A DNA stretch of 64,000 bases from Nioella nitratireducens (GCF_001879715.1 NZ_MNBW01000003.1:62001-126000), one strand, 5' to 3'. Numbered from the stretch's first letter, positions 26,481 to 35,939 are shown. Notes: generated by a model from the letters alone, not told the origin. Program-made: numbers and translations.

Positions 26481-26861
26481 ATGAGCACCGCATTCCTCGA
26501 ACATGTGAATGTCACCGTGACCGACCCCAAGGCCACGGCGCAATTGCTGTGTGACCTGTTCGGATGGCGCATCCGCTGGCAGGGCGATGCGATTTCGGGC
26601 GGCTACAGCGTGCATGTCGGCAATGATGACAGCTATGTCGCGGTCTATTCGCAGGGCGGAACGATGGACGCGCCCGACCGCTACCGGACGCCGGGCGCGC
26701 TCAATCACATCGGCGTGGTCGTCGAGGATATCGACGCAACCGAAACCAAGGTGCGAGAGGCGGGGTTCACGCCATTCAATCATGCCGACTACGAGCCTGG
26801 GCGGCGCTTTTACTTTGATGGGCCCGACATGATCGAGATCGAAGTCGTCAGCTACGCCTGA
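26481..26861 (+). CDS. VOC family (glyoxalase/bleomycin resistance-like) protein
   Basis: 126-residue vicinal-oxygen-chelate protein. It starts TAFLEHVNVTVTDPKATA and has the repeat-like second half with ALNHIGVVVEDIDATE, so His residues stand at the usual metal-ligand positions of each half. Glu in MIEIEVV near the end could be the last ligand. AAGGAAAGG precedes the ATG at a suitable distance. It shares its upstream region with soxR, so it is probably part of the small SoxR regulon. The substrate is unknown. Confidence 0.8.
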   Translation: MSTAFLEHVNVTVTDPKATAQLLCDLFGWRIRWQGDAISGGYSVHVGNDDSYVAVYSQGGTMDAPDRYRTPGALNHIGVVVEDIDATETKVREAGFTPFNHADYEPGRRFYFDGPDMIEIEVVSYA

Positions 26862-26880
26862 GGGCGGCCTTGCGCACAGG

Positions 26881-27288
26881 TCATTCCCACCAGCGGTCGA
26901 TGCGGGCGATATCCGCGTCGGACCAGCCGAAATGGTGCGCCAGTTCATGGACAAGGATATGCGCCACAAGGGTGCCGAGCGGGATGTCCCCCCGGTCGGC
27001 CCATTCTTCCAGGATTGCGCGGCGGAACAGCCAGATCAGGTCTGGTCCGTTGGGCTGATCGAACACCGATTTCTCGGTCAGCGGGATACCTTCGTAAAGG
27101 CCCGTCAATTCGTAGGGGCTTTCGATCCCGAAAGCGTCGAGCATTTCGTCATTGGCGAAATCCTCGACCCGGATCACGACCTGCCGCGCCGCCTCGGCAT
27201 AGGGCGGGGGCAGGGCGTCGCGCGCCAGATCGGCGAGACGTTCGACCTCGGCGAGGTCGGGTGGCGAAAGGGGGACCCAGTCGGTCAT
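26881..27288 (-). CDS. small zincin-like metallopeptidase family protein
   Basis: 135 residues. The zinc motif HELAHHFGWSD (HExxH plus a downstream Asp) near the C terminus and the stretch GLYEGIPLTEKSVFDQPNGP place it in the minimal zincin family PF06262. These proteins are common in proteobacteria and their substrates are unknown. It lies 40 bases after the MBL hydrolase gene on the same strand and may share its transcript; it is convergent with the VOC gene. Confidence 0.8.
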   Translation of the reverse strand: MTDWVPLSPPDLAEVERLADLARDALPPPYAEAARQVVIRVEDFANDEMLDAFGIESPYELTGLYEGIPLTEKSVFDQPNGPDLIWLFRRAILEEWADRGDIPLGTLVAHILVHELAHHFGWSDADIARIDRWWE

Positions 27289-27328
27289 GCCTGTGTAGAT
27301 GATCCAGCGCGCGGCATTTGCAAAGAGG

Positions 27329-28246
27329 TCAGCCCATCAATTGGCCCGATTCTGGCACCCACCGGAAGCCGTCCCCGCGGGTTTCGACAAAACCGATGCC
27401 GGGGAAGGGCATGTGATAGCCGATGGCGGGAATGCGGTCGGCGGCAAGCATGTCGAGCACGCGACGTCGGCTGGCGGCGGCCATCTCCTTGTCACTGTCG
27501 AACAGCACCTCCCACTCGGGATGGGCCAGCGACCAGACCGGGTGGTTGGCCAGATCGGCAAACAGCATCAGCCGCGCGCCCTGGCTTTCCAGATGATAGC
27601 CCATGTGGCCCGGCGTGTGACCATAGGCCTGCACGGAGGTGATGCCGCTGGCCACGTCCTGATCCGGTTCGAGAAAGGTCATGGAGTCGGCCAGCGGGCG
27701 CACCTTGGCCTCGAACCCGTCATTCCCGGTGCCTGCCCAGTGGTCGAACTCGGTTCTCCCGGTGACATAGCGCGCATTGGGGAAAGTGACGCCCGCCTCG
27801 CCCGACAGCCCGCCGATATGGTCGCCATGCATATGGGTCAGCACCACCGTATCGACCTGCTCGGCGGAATATCCCGCGTCGGTCAGTGCTGCGGTGATGC
27901 CTGCCGGGTTCAGGCCGGTGTCGAACAGGATCAACTCGGCCCCCGTATTGACCACGACCGGGGTAAAGTAGAATTGCGAGACGTCGGTCGACAGGAAATT
28001 CGCGGCGCTCACCTCGGCGAACTCTTCCTCGGACACGTTGGTCCCGAAAATACCCTGCGGGTTTTCCCGCGGAGTCGTGCCCGCCAGCAGCGTCGTCACT
28101 TCGAACCCGCCAAGCGTGAAGCGGCGGTGATGCGCGAAAGACGCGCCCATGCTGGGGGCCTCGGCGCGGGCGGCGCTGGAAAGGGCGCCCAGAAAGGGGG
28201 TGGCGAGGGACAATTTCATCATCGTGCGGCGGCTGAATTCGGTCAT
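27329..28246 (-). CDS. Tat-exported MBL-fold metallo-hydrolase
   Basis: 305 residues. The N terminus MTEFSRRTMMKLSLATPFLG is a Tat signal (SRRTMMK) with cleavage near ARA. The metal site is intact: THMHGDHIGG, the later His in GHTPGHMGYH, Asp in LFADLANH, and the distal His in AIGYHMPFPG. The overall type resembles AiiA/quorum-quenching-like or AHL-lactonase-like periplasmic MBL proteins, but the substrate cannot be told. ATG 28246 has GGAGGACC upstream; the frame is open to 28393 but without coding character. Divergent from the SulP gene. Confidence 0.82.
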   Translation of the reverse strand: MTEFSRRTMMKLSLATPFLGALSSAARAEAPSMGASFAHHRRFTLGGFEVTTLLAGTTPRENPQGIFGTNVSEEEFAEVSAANFLSTDVSQFYFTPVVVNTGAELILFDTGLNPAGITAALTDAGYSAEQVDTVVLTHMHGDHIGGLSGEAGVTFPNARYVTGRTEFDHWAGTGNDGFEAKVRPLADSMTFLEPDQDVASGITSVQAYGHTPGHMGYHLESQGARLMLFADLANHPVWSLAHPEWEVLFDSDKEMAAASRRRVLDMLAADRIPAIGYHMPFPGIGFVETRGDGFRWVPESGQLMG

Positions 28247-28370
28247 GTTTGGTCCTCCGGTTGAAATTCTTTGGCAAGAGGATAGGCCGATTTTTCCGGC
28301 TGGCGATGTTTTGCGCGCCTGCGACGGCAATGTCCCTTGATCGACCCCGGCCCAGAGAGATAGTTGGCCC

Positions 28371-29633
28371 ATGACCCCCAAATTGCTGACCACCCTGCAA
28401 ACCTATTCGCGGCCGCTTTTCGTGGGCGACCTGTTGGCCGGTGTGACCGTGGCCATGGTCGCGCTGCCGCTGAGCCTTGCCATCGCCATCGCCTCGGGGG
28501 CCGATCCGGCAACCGGCCTGATCACGGCGATCGTCGGCGGGTTCCTGATCTCGCTGTTGGGAGGCAGCCGGGTGCAGATCGGCGGGCCGACCGGGGCCTT
28601 TATCGTCGTTGTCTTCGGCGTCATCGCGGCGCATGGACATGACGGGCTGGTCTTGGCAACGCTGATGGCAGGGGGGCTGTTGCTGATTGCGGGGGCGCTG
28701 CGCGCGGGCAACCTGATTTCCTACATCCCCGAACCGGTGATCTACGGCTTCACCATCGGGATCGCGATCATCATTGGCACCAGCCAGCTCAAGGATTTCC
28801 TGGGTCTTACGGTCGCGGATCTGCCAGCCGAGTTCTTCGACAAGCTGCACGCCCTGTGGCTGTCGCGCGGCTCTTTGAACGTGGCCTCATTGGGGGTCGG
28901 GGCGGCGACCATTGTGCTGATCGTTGGCCTGCGCCGCCTGTTTCCGCGTTTTCCCGGTCTGATCGTGGCGGTGGCGCTCACTTCTGGCGCGGCCGTGCTG
29001 TTCGACCTGCCCGTCGATACCATCCGCTCGCGCTTTGGCGATCTGCCCGCGACCCTGCCGATGCCGCACCTGCCCGTGATCACCTATGGCCGGCTGGTCG
29101 AGCTTTTGCCCTCGGCCTTCGTCATCGCCTTCCTTGCGGGGGTGGAATCGCTCTTGTCCGCGATGGTGGCTGACCGCATGATCAACAGCCGCCACCGCTC
29201 CAACGCCGAAGTGCTGGCGCAGGGCGCGGCCAATATCGGATCGGCCCTGTTCGGCGGGCTGCCCGCGACCGGGGCCATCGCCCGGACGGCAACCAATGTG
29301 CGCGCCGGGGGCAAGACACCGGTGGCCGGGCTGGTTCATGCGCTCACGATCCTTGTGGTGATGATGGTGGCCGCACCGCTGGCGGGATACCTTGCGATGC
29401 CCGCATTGGCCGGGCTGCTGCTGGTCACCGCGTGGAACATGAGCGAGCCGCAGCACTGGCGCCATCATTTGAAATTGCCGGTGCCGGACCTGCTGCTGCT
29501 GCTGCTCACCCTTGTCCTGACCGTTGTCGCGGACCTGGCCGTGGCGATCGGGGTGGGGGTCGCCGTTGGTCTTGCGCTGCGGCTGCGCCGCCGCAACGTG
29601 CCGCCCGCCGACTGGCATACGCCCGACCGCTGA
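28371..29633 (+). CDS. SulP-family anion transporter lacking a STAS domain
   Basis: 420 residues, about 12-14 membrane helices. Family marks are the start GDLLAGVTVAMVALPLSLAI, GGSRVQIGGPTGAFIV and GGLPATGAIARTATNVRAGG. Most SulP proteins have 500 or more residues with a cytoplasmic STAS domain; this one ends with LRLRRRNVPPADWHTPDR directly after the last helix. The stop is clean and the next gene follows, so it looks like a natural short form rather than a break. Substrate could be sulfate, bicarbonate or an organic acid. Confidence 0.88.
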   Translation: MTPKLLTTLQTYSRPLFVGDLLAGVTVAMVALPLSLAIAIASGADPATGLITAIVGGFLISLLGGSRVQIGGPTGAFIVVVFGVIAAHGHDGLVLATLMAGGLLLIAGALRAGNLISYIPEPVIYGFTIGIAIIIGTSQLKDFLGLTVADLPAEFFDKLHALWLSRGSLNVASLGVGAATIVLIVGLRRLFPRFPGLIVAVALTSGAAVLFDLPVDTIRSRFGDLPATLPMPHLPVITYGRLVELLPSAFVIAFLAGVESLLSAMVADRMINSRHRSNAEVLAQGAANIGSALFGGLPATGAIARTATNVRAGGKTPVAGLVHALTILVVMMVAAPLAGYLAMPALAGLLLVTAWNMSEPQHWRHHLKLPVPDLLLLLLTLVLTVVADLAVAIGVGVAVGLALRLRRRNVPPADWHTPDR

Positions 29634-29705
29634 ACATGTGGCCCCATGGACAAACGCCCGCGCTTGTGAAACAGGATCGCCCCGATCCGAAGGAGCTAGA
29701 GTCCC

Positions 29706-31028
29706 ATGACCGTCACCCGTTTCGCCCCGTCCCCAACCGGGTATCTGCATGTCGGGAACCTGCGCACCGCGCTGTTCAACTTCCTGATCGCCAAGAAGGC
29801 GGGGGGAACGTTTATCCTGCGCCTCGACGATACCGACCCGGAGCGGTCGAAGCAGGAATACGCGGACCAGATCCAGCGCGACCTGGAATGGCTGGGGCTG
29901 ACTTGGGACAAGATCGAGCGGCAGTCCGACCGGCTGGACCGCTATGCCACAGCTGCCGATGAGCTGCGCGACAAGGGGCGTTTCTACGAGGCGTGGGAAA
30001 CGCCGACTGAACTGGACCTCAAGCGCAAGAAGCAACTGAACATGGGTCATCCGCCGGTCTATGACCGCGCCGCGCTGAACCTGACCGATGACGATAAGGC
30101 CAAGCTGCGGGCCGAGCGGGGGCAGGGCGTCTGGCGCTTCAAGCTCAATCAAGAACGCATCGAATGGACCGACGGTATCCTTGGCGACCTGTCGATTGAC
30201 GCCGCCAGCGTATCGGACCCGGTGCTGATCCGGCAGGACGGGCAGGTGCTGTATACCATCGCCTCGGTGGTGGACGATACCGACATGGGCGTAACCAATG
30301 TTGTGCGCGGCTCGGACCATGTGACCAATACCGCGACGCAAATCCAGATCATGGAAGCGCTCGGGTTTTCCGCGCCGTCCTTCGCCCACCACTCCCTGCT
30401 GACCGGCCCGCAAGGCGAGGCGCTGTCGAAACGTCTTGGCACGCTGGCGCTGAAAGACCTGCGCGAAAACGGGGTGGAGCCGATGGCGCTTCTGTCCCAC
30501 ATGGCGCGGCTTGGCTCGTCGCAGCCGATCGAGCTGTGCGAAACAGTGGATGAGCTGGCCGAGGGATTCGACCTGACCCATTTCGGCTCGGCCCCCACCA
30601 AGTTCGACGTGGATGACCTCTATCCGCTGACTGCGCGCTACCTGCATTCCCAGCCCGTCACGGCCGTGGCCGACCAGATCGCCGAGATCGGGGTGCCGGC
30701 AGAGCTGGCCGAACCGTTCTGGACCATCGCACGCGAAAACATCACCACGCGCCACGACATTGCCGGTTGGTGGCACCTTTTCCGCGACGGCGCGACGCCG
30801 CTGATCGAGGAGGAGGACCGGGAGTTCATTGCGCAGGCCTTCGCCCTGCTGCCCGAGCCACCCTATACCGCGACAACGTGGAAAGAGTGGACCGATGCCG
30901 TCAAAGCCGAGACCGGCCGCAAGGGCAAGGGCCTGTTCATGCCGCTGCGCAAGGCCGTGACCGGGTTGGAGCGCGGGCCGGACATGGGCGACGTGATGCC
31001 CCTGCTTCAGAAAAAGCCCGCTCTCTAA
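29706..31028 (+). CDS. gltX: glutamyl-tRNA synthetase
   Basis: Class I aminoacyl-tRNA synthetase of 440 residues. The HIGH-type motif lies in FAPSPTGYLHVGNLRTALFN and the KMSKS-type motif is ALSKRLG. The shorter length fits one of the two GluRS paralogues many alphaproteobacteria carry; one of them can charge tRNA-Gln for the amidotransferase pathway, and the sequence alone does not tell which this is. AAGGAG lies upstream of the ATG. Confidence 0.93.
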   Translation: MTVTRFAPSPTGYLHVGNLRTALFNFLIAKKAGGTFILRLDDTDPERSKQEYADQIQRDLEWLGLTWDKIERQSDRLDRYATAADELRDKGRFYEAWETPTELDLKRKKQLNMGHPPVYDRAALNLTDDDKAKLRAERGQGVWRFKLNQERIEWTDGILGDLSIDAASVSDPVLIRQDGQVLYTIASVVDDTDMGVTNVVRGSDHVTNTATQIQIMEALGFSAPSFAHHSLLTGPQGEALSKRLGTLALKDLRENGVEPMALLSHMARLGSSQPIELCETVDELAEGFDLTHFGSAPTKFDVDDLYPLTARYLHSQPVTAVADQIAEIGVPAELAEPFWTIARENITTRHDIAGWWHLFRDGATPLIEEEDREFIAQAFALLPEPPYTATTWKEWTDAVKAETGRKGKGLFMPLRKAVTGLERGPDMGDVMPLLQKKPAL

Positions 31029-31114
31029 GACCGCAGGCTGGTCTGTGCGCAGGCAGGGGATAGCCTTTGCCTGCCATTGCGCCATATACCCTTGCGACGA
31101 ACAAGGAGGCGTGA

Positions 31115-32512
31115 ATGGCGACGCAGAACGACCGGGCGGCGTTCCTTGACGGGAACCTTTTTCGCCACATCGCGGTGATGTCGCTGACCTCCTCGCTTGG
31201 CCTGATGGCCGTGTTCCTTGTCGATTTCGTCGACATGGTCTTCATCTCGATGCTGGGAAAGGCCGAACTGGCCGCCGCCGTCGGCTATGCTGGCGCGATC
31301 CTGTTCTTTACCTCGTCTTTCGGAATCGGCATGGCGATTGCCGCCGGGGCTTTGGTGGCCCGTGCGCTTGGGGCCGGAAACCGGGGCGAGGCGCGGATGC
31401 GGGCGACGACGGCACTTGCCTACGGGCTGGCTTTTGGCGCGGTTTTTGCCGCCATTGTCTGGAGCAACCTGGCCGGGTTGGTCAGCCTTGTCGGGGCCAG
31501 TGGCGAGACCCATGACCTTGCCGTGGGCTACCTGCAAATCGTGATCCCGAGTGTGCCGCTATTGCTGCTTGGCATGGTTGGCGGGGCGATCCTGCGGGCG
31601 CATGGCGCGGCGCGGCGGGCGATGATGGCCACCGTGATCGGCGGCGTGGTGAACGCGGTGCTCGATCCGATCCTGATTTTCGGGTTCGGCTGGGAATTGA
31701 CTGGTGCTGCGCTGGCCAGCGTGGCCGCCCGGATTGCCATCGGGGTGGCTTCGATCCTGCCGATCCTACGCCACTATGGCGGTCTCGCACGTCCGGGCCC
31801 GGCGGAATTCGCAAGGGATTTCAAACCGATATTCACACTCGCCCTGCCTGCGATCCTGACCCAACTGGCGACGCCGATCGGGCAGGCTTATGTCACGCGG
31901 GCGATGGCGGAGTTCGGGGAAGAGGCGGTGGCGGGCATGGCCATCGTGGCGCGGCTGACGCCGGTGGCCTTCGGGACGATCTTTGCCCTGTCGGGCGCGA
32001 TCGGGCCGATCGTGGGGCAGAACTACGGGGCCGGAGATCACCCGCGCGTGCGGCGGGCCTATCTGGACGGCATCCTGTTCACAGCGCTGATCGTCGGGGT
32101 CATCACGGCGCTTCTGTTCCTGCTGCGCGGGCCCATCGGGGCGCTTTTCCAGGTCGAGGGCGTGTCGCGCGAGATCCTTTACCTGTTCTGTGGCCCTCTG
32201 GCTTTAGCGTGGTTTTTCAATGGGATGATCTTCGTCTCGAACGCAACGTTCAACAATCTTGGCCACCCGTTCTATTCCACCGGCGTCAACTGGGGGCGCC
32301 ATACGTTGGGCACCATTCCCTTCGTGATCCTGTTCTCGGGATGGTTCGGCGCGGCGGGTGTCCTGATCGGGCAGGCCGTGGGCGGGGTGCTGTTCGGGGG
32401 GCTGTCGGCGGCGCTGGCCTTGGGGGTGATCGCGCGCAAGGATCCAGCGAAACCCACGGCACCTTTCCTGCGTCAGGCGCGGTTGATCCAGTTGTTTTAC
32501 AACCGCCGTTGA
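31115..32512 (+). CDS. MATE family multidrug efflux transporter
   Basis: 465 residues with 12 predicted helices in two similar halves, of the MATE/MatE family that exports cationic drugs or metabolites with Na+ or H+. Features include VDFVDMVFISMLGKAELAA in helix 1 and GPIVGQNYGAGDHPRVRRAY at the start of the second half, the repeat of GALVARALGAGNRGEARMR in the first half. AAGGAGGCGTGA precedes the ATG. Single gene. Confidence 0.9.
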   Translation: MATQNDRAAFLDGNLFRHIAVMSLTSSLGLMAVFLVDFVDMVFISMLGKAELAAAVGYAGAILFFTSSFGIGMAIAAGALVARALGAGNRGEARMRATTALAYGLAFGAVFAAIVWSNLAGLVSLVGASGETHDLAVGYLQIVIPSVPLLLLGMVGGAILRAHGAARRAMMATVIGGVVNAVLDPILIFGFGWELTGAALASVAARIAIGVASILPILRHYGGLARPGPAEFARDFKPIFTLALPAILTQLATPIGQAYVTRAMAEFGEEAVAGMAIVARLTPVAFGTIFALSGAIGPIVGQNYGAGDHPRVRRAYLDGILFTALIVGVITALLFLLRGPIGALFQVEGVSREILYLFCGPLALAWFFNGMIFVSNATFNNLGHPFYSTGVNWGRHTLGTIPFVILFSGWFGAAGVLIGQAVGGVLFGGLSAALALGVIARKDPAKPTAPFLRQARLIQLFYNRR

Positions 32513-32533
32513 GGCCCCAATAGGGCCGTCGCC

Positions 32534-32575
32534 ACCCGTACACCCCCTGTACACCCCCCGTACACCGGGCGTGCA
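32534..32575. repeat. short tandem GTACACC repeats
   Basis: Three GTACACC-type units in about 40 bases (CCGTACACCCC, CTGTACACCCC, CCGTACACCGG) between the MATE gene and the convergent GFA gene. Too few and too short for a CRISPR. No function can be assigned. Confidence 0.5.
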
Positions 32576-32617
32576 GACAAATCGCCGATCCGGCCCGGTG
32601 CCGAGCGCGCGCGCCTC

Positions 32618-33103
32618 TCAGCGGGTGATGTGACGCACGTCCGACAGAACCACCGGGTCCAGCGGGGCCCCGTCGTCGGTCGCGGCATGTTCGTGAAAGG
32701 TGTTGTAGCCGGGCGGTACCAGCGTTCCCCGTTGGGCGGAGTCGAGGAAGATGAACTTGGTGGTGGCTGGCGTCAGCGCGAACCAGTTGGGATCGTCATA
32801 GGTCCCGCCGTAGATGCCAAGCTTGTCGGGCCAGCGCTGGAAGGTCAGGTTGGTTTTCGTTCCGCACTCGGCGCAGAAGTGCACATGGACCTCCTTGCCG
32901 CTGCCGCCGGACACATGGGTATAGACCTTGGGCGTGCCCCTGGTGACCCGAAACGCGCCGGTGTCGAAGATCGGTTCGATCATCATTTGGCTGCCGGTGG
33001 CTCTCTGGCAGAAATGGCAGCAACAGGCCGTCACCCACAAAGGATCACCGTCGGTCTCGTAGCGCAGGGCCCCGCAAATGCACCCGCCGGACTGCTTGCT
33101 CAT
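32618..33103 (-). CDS. GFA-family (Mss4-like) zinc protein
   Basis: 161 residues of the glutathione-dependent formaldehyde-activating enzyme family (PF04828). Zinc cysteines are visible as GGCICGALRYE, TACCCHFCQRATG and HFCAECGTK. Despite the family name, most members have no proven activity. ATG 33103 has AAAAGGAGG upstream; an open extension to 33205 was not used. It is divergent from rplO and marks the edge of the ribosomal operon. Confidence 0.83.
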   Translation of the reverse strand: MSKQSGGCICGALRYETDGDPLWVTACCCHFCQRATGSQMMIEPIFDTGAFRVTRGTPKVYTHVSGGSGKEVHVHFCAECGTKTNLTFQRWPDKLGIYGGTYDDPNWFALTPATTKFIFLDSAQRGTLVPPGYNTFHEHAATDDGAPLDPVVLSDVRHITR

Positions 33104-33199
33104 GTCGCGCCTCCTTTTCAGCCAGTGATGGGGCAGGCTAACAGCCGACCCTGATCCGGTCGATGGCAGAAGCGACCGCATCCCGCGCAATGCCAAGGC

Positions 33200-33228
33200 T
33201 TGCAACGGGCCTGCCTCGGGGCTATACG
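33200..33228 (+). promoter_or_regulatory. candidate promoter of the rplO-secY operon
   Basis: TTGCAA (33200-33205) and TATACG (33223-33228) with the optimal 17-base spacing, about 100 bases upstream of rplO in the spacer to the divergent GFA gene. Confidence 0.5.
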
Positions 33229-33327
33229 CCCCCGGTGGCCCATATGGGACACAGACTCACAACCAAGAAATGCCGTGTTTGGCCCCGTGATCGCTTCGGG
33301 GGTCAGTTCCGGCGAAGGAGAAGCGAC

Positions 33328-33801
33328 ATGAAACTGAATGAACTGCGCGACAACCCCGGCGCAACCCCGAAGGCGAAACGCATTGCCCGTGGCCCCGGCT
33401 CTGGCAAAGGCAAGACCGCCGGTCGTGGTATCAAGGGTCAGAAATCCCGCTCGGGCGTGGCCCTGAACGGCTACGAAGGCGGCCAGATGCCGCTGTACCA
33501 GCGTCTGCCCAAGCGCGGCTTTACCAAGCCGAACCGCAAGCAGTTCGCCGTGGTCAACCTTGGCCTGATCCAGAAATTCGTCGATGACGGCAAGCTGGAC
33601 GCCACGGTCGCCATCACCGAAGATGCGCTGGTCGCCTCCGGCCTGGTGCGCCGCAAGCTGGACGGTGTGCGGGTTCTGGCCAAGGGCGACGTGTCGGCCA
33701 AGCTGAACATCACCGTGACGGGCGCGTCCAAATCCGCCGTTGAAGCGGTCGAGAAAGCGGGCGGCAGCCTGACCGTTGCAGCAGCGGCTGCGGCGGAATA
33801 A
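33328..33801 (+). CDS. rplO: 50S ribosomal protein L15
   Basis: 157 residues. The N-terminal RNA-binding part [18 protein letters not shown] and the glycine-rich [20 protein letters not shown] are typical; the tail is Ala-rich. GAAGGAG lies seven bases before ATG 33328, which decides the start over an open extension to 33163. In most bacteria rpmD and rpsE precede rplO; here a GFA gene on the other strand does, so rplO leads this transcript. Confidence 0.97.
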   Translation: MKLNELRDNPGATPKAKRIARGPGSGKGKTAGRGIKGQKSRSGVALNGYEGGQMPLYQRLPKRGFTKPNRKQFAVVNLGLIQKFVDDGKLDATVAITEDALVASGLVRRKLDGVRVLAKGDVSAKLNITVTGASKSAVEAVEKAGGSLTVAAAAAAE

Positions 33802-33809
33802 CTCGCCTG

Positions 33810-33910
33810 TCGGGCCCCGGCCCGATCTTCGCTTGTGAGCGGTAACTGAACCGCTTACATCTGGGCTAAGTTCTTCCCGCGCCGCGAGATCGAACACGAT
33901 TTCGCGGCGC
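33810..33910 (+). other. three consecutive hairpins in the rplO-secY spacer
   Basis: Hairpin 1: TCGGGC-CCCG-GCCCGA (33810-33825). Hairpin 2: GTGAGCGGT / ACCGCTTAC with one G-T pair (33835-33858). Hairpin 3: a 14-bp stem with one G-U pair and an ACA-containing tetraloop AACA (33879-33910), ending 20 bases before the secY ATG. None has a proper T tract, so RNA processing, stability or translation control is more likely than plain termination. Confidence 0.6.
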
Positions 33911-33930
33911 TGTGCATTGAGAGAGACGCT

Positions 33931-35301
33931 ATGGCATCCGCTGCAGAGCAAATGGCTGCGAACCTGAGCTGGAGCACCTTCGGTAAAGCGACCGAACTGC
34001 GCCAGCGCATCCTGTTTACCGTCGGCCTCCTGATCATCTACCGCCTCGGCACCTATATCCCGGTTCCCGGGATCGACGGTGGCGCGTTGCGCGATTTCAT
34101 GGAGCAGGCCGCAGCCGGTCTGGGTGGGGTCATCAACCTGTTTACCGGCGGCGCGATCGGGCGGATGGGGGTCTTTGCCCTCGGCATCATGCCCTATATC
34201 TCGGCCTCGATCATCGTGCAGCTGATGACATCGCTGGTGCCCTCGCTGGAAGCGTTGAAGAAGGAAGGCGAGCAGGGCCGCAAGAAGATCAACCAATATA
34301 CCCGCTACGGCACGGTGCTGCTGGCAACCTTCCAGGCTTATGGTCTGGCAGTCAGCCTTGAAGCAGGCAGCCTTGTGACCGATCCGGGCTGGTTCTTCCG
34401 CGCGGGCTGTGTCGTGACGCTGGTCGGTGGCACCATGTTCCTGATGTGGCTGGGTGAACAGATCACGCAGCGCGGCATTGGGAATGGCGTGTCGTTGATC
34501 ATCTTCGTGGGCATCATCGCCGGTATCCCCGGTGCGCTGGCCCAGTTCTTTGAAAGCGGCCGCTCGGGCGGCATGTCGGCACCGGTTATCATCGGGGTCA
34601 TCGCGATGGTTCTGCTGACCCTGACCTTCGTGGTGTTCATGGAGCGAAGTCTGCGCAAGATCCATATTCAGTATCCCCGCCGTCAGGTGGGCATGAAGGT
34701 CTATGACGGCGGCACCTCGCACCTGCCGATCAAGGTGAACCCGGCGGGCGTGATCCCGGCGATCTTCGCCTCTTCGCTGCTGCTGCTGCCGACCACGATC
34801 AGCACCTTCTCGGGCACGTCGGCCGGTCCGGTCATGACTTGGATCCTGGCCATGTTTGGCCCCGGCCAGCCGCTTTACCTGCTTTTCTTCGGCGCCATGA
34901 TCGTGTTCTTCACCTATTTCTACACGCATAACGTGTCGTTCAAGACCGAGGACGTGGCCGACAACCTGAAGAGCCAGAACGGCTTTGTGCCCGGTATTCG
35001 CCCCGGTCCGAAGACCGCCGAATACCTCGAATTCGTGGTCAACCGCGTTCTGGTGCTCGGATCGGGCTATCTGGCGCTGGTGGTGCTGCTGCCCGAGATC
35101 ATCCGCACCCAGTTGGGCGTGACGGCATATTTTGGCGGTACGTCGATCCTGATTGTCGTCTCGGTCGGCATGGACACGGTGCAACAGGTTCAGTCGCATC
35201 TGCTGGCGCACCAGTATGAGGGGCTGATCGAAAAATCGCAGCTGCGCGGACGCAAGTCCGGCGGCTCCCGCAACAAGCGCAAGGGGCCCGCTCGTCGATG
35301 A
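33931..35301 (+). CDS. secY: protein translocase subunit SecY
   Basis: Channel subunit of the SecYEG translocon, 456 residues, ten helices. The plug/helix 2 region contains [17 protein letters not shown] and [20 protein letters not shown], both typical. GAGAGAG precedes ATG 33931. The stop overlaps the adk start as ATGA. Confidence 0.97.
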   Translation: MASAAEQMAANLSWSTFGKATELRQRILFTVGLLIIYRLGTYIPVPGIDGGALRDFMEQAAAGLGGVINLFTGGAIGRMGVFALGIMPYISASIIVQLMTSLVPSLEALKKEGEQGRKKINQYTRYGTVLLATFQAYGLAVSLEAGSLVTDPGWFFRAGCVVTLVGGTMFLMWLGEQITQRGIGNGVSLIIFVGIIAGIPGALAQFFESGRSGGMSAPVIIGVIAMVLLTLTFVVFMERSLRKIHIQYPRRQVGMKVYDGGTSHLPIKVNPAGVIPAIFASSLLLLPTTISTFSGTSAGPVMTWILAMFGPGQPLYLLFFGAMIVFFTYFYTHNVSFKTEDVADNLKSQNGFVPGIRPGPKTAEYLEFVVNRVLVLGSGYLALVVLLPEIIRTQLGVTAYFGGTSILIVVSVGMDTVQQVQSHLLAHQYEGLIEKSQLRGRKSGGSRNKRKGPARR

Positions 35302-35939
35302 ATATCATTCTGCTTGGACCGCCCGGTGCCGGCAAAGGCACTCAAGCCCGTCTGTTGGTTGAAGAACGCAAGATGGTGCAGCTCTCGACCGGGGACATGC
35401 TGCGCGATGCGCAGAAATCCGGAACCGAAATGGGCAAGCGCGTCGCCGAAGTCATGGCACGCGGCGACCTCGTTACCGACGAGATCGTGATCGGCCTGAT
35501 CGAAGAGCAATTGACCACGAGCAGCGGCAAGGGCTTCATCTTCGACGGCTTCCCGCGCACGCTGGCCCAGGCCGACGCGCTGGAGGCGCTTTTGACCAAG
35601 GTCGGCAAAAGCCTGTCGGCCGTGATCGAAATGCGGGTTGATGACGAGGCGCTGGTGGAGCGGATCACGGCGCGCTCGACCTGCGCGTCTTGCGGTGAGG
35701 TCTATAACGACAACACCAAGCCGATCCCCGAGGATGGCAAATGCTCGAATTGCGGTGCCACCGAGTTCAAGCGCCGGGCCGACGACAATGAAGACAGCCT
35801 GAAGACGCGCTTGATGGAGTATTACAAGAAGACGTCGCCGCTGATCGGGTATTATTATGCCAAGGGCAAGCTGCGCCCCGTCGATGGCATGGGGTCGCTC
35901 GCCGAGGTTCGTCACGAGATCGAGATTCAGCTGAACTGA
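35298..35939 (+). CDS. adk: adenylate kinase (long form with Zn-type lid)
   Basis: Interconverts ATP + AMP and 2 ADP; 213 residues. The P-loop is [11 protein letters not shown], the NMP-binding region [10 protein letters not shown]. The lid carries a CxxC...CxxC set ([10 protein letters not shown] and CSNCGATEF), which in related enzymes binds zinc. Coupled to secY by an ATGA overlap. Confidence 0.97.
   Translation: MNIILLGPPGAGKGTQARLLVEERKMVQLSTGDMLRDAQKSGTEMGKRVAEVMARGDLVTDEIVIGLIEEQLTTSSGKGFIFDGFPRTLAQADALEALLTKVGKSLSAVIEMRVDDEALVERITARSTCASCGEVYNDNTKPIPEDGKCSNCGATEFKRRADDNEDSLKTRLMEYYKKTSPLIGYYYAKGKLRPVDGMGSLAEVRHEIEIQLN

Noticed and set aside
28887-31085. About 730-codon open frame opposite sulP and gltX
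   Set aside because: Crosses two well-supported genes and has no recognisable domain.
32534-32575. CRISPR-like array
   Set aside because: Units of 7-11 bases with spacers of a few bases and no cas genes.
33118-35211. About 700-codon open frame opposite rplO and secY
   Set aside because: Product is rich in His/Arg/Gln without domains, typical of the antisense of high-GC genes; rplO and secY are certain.
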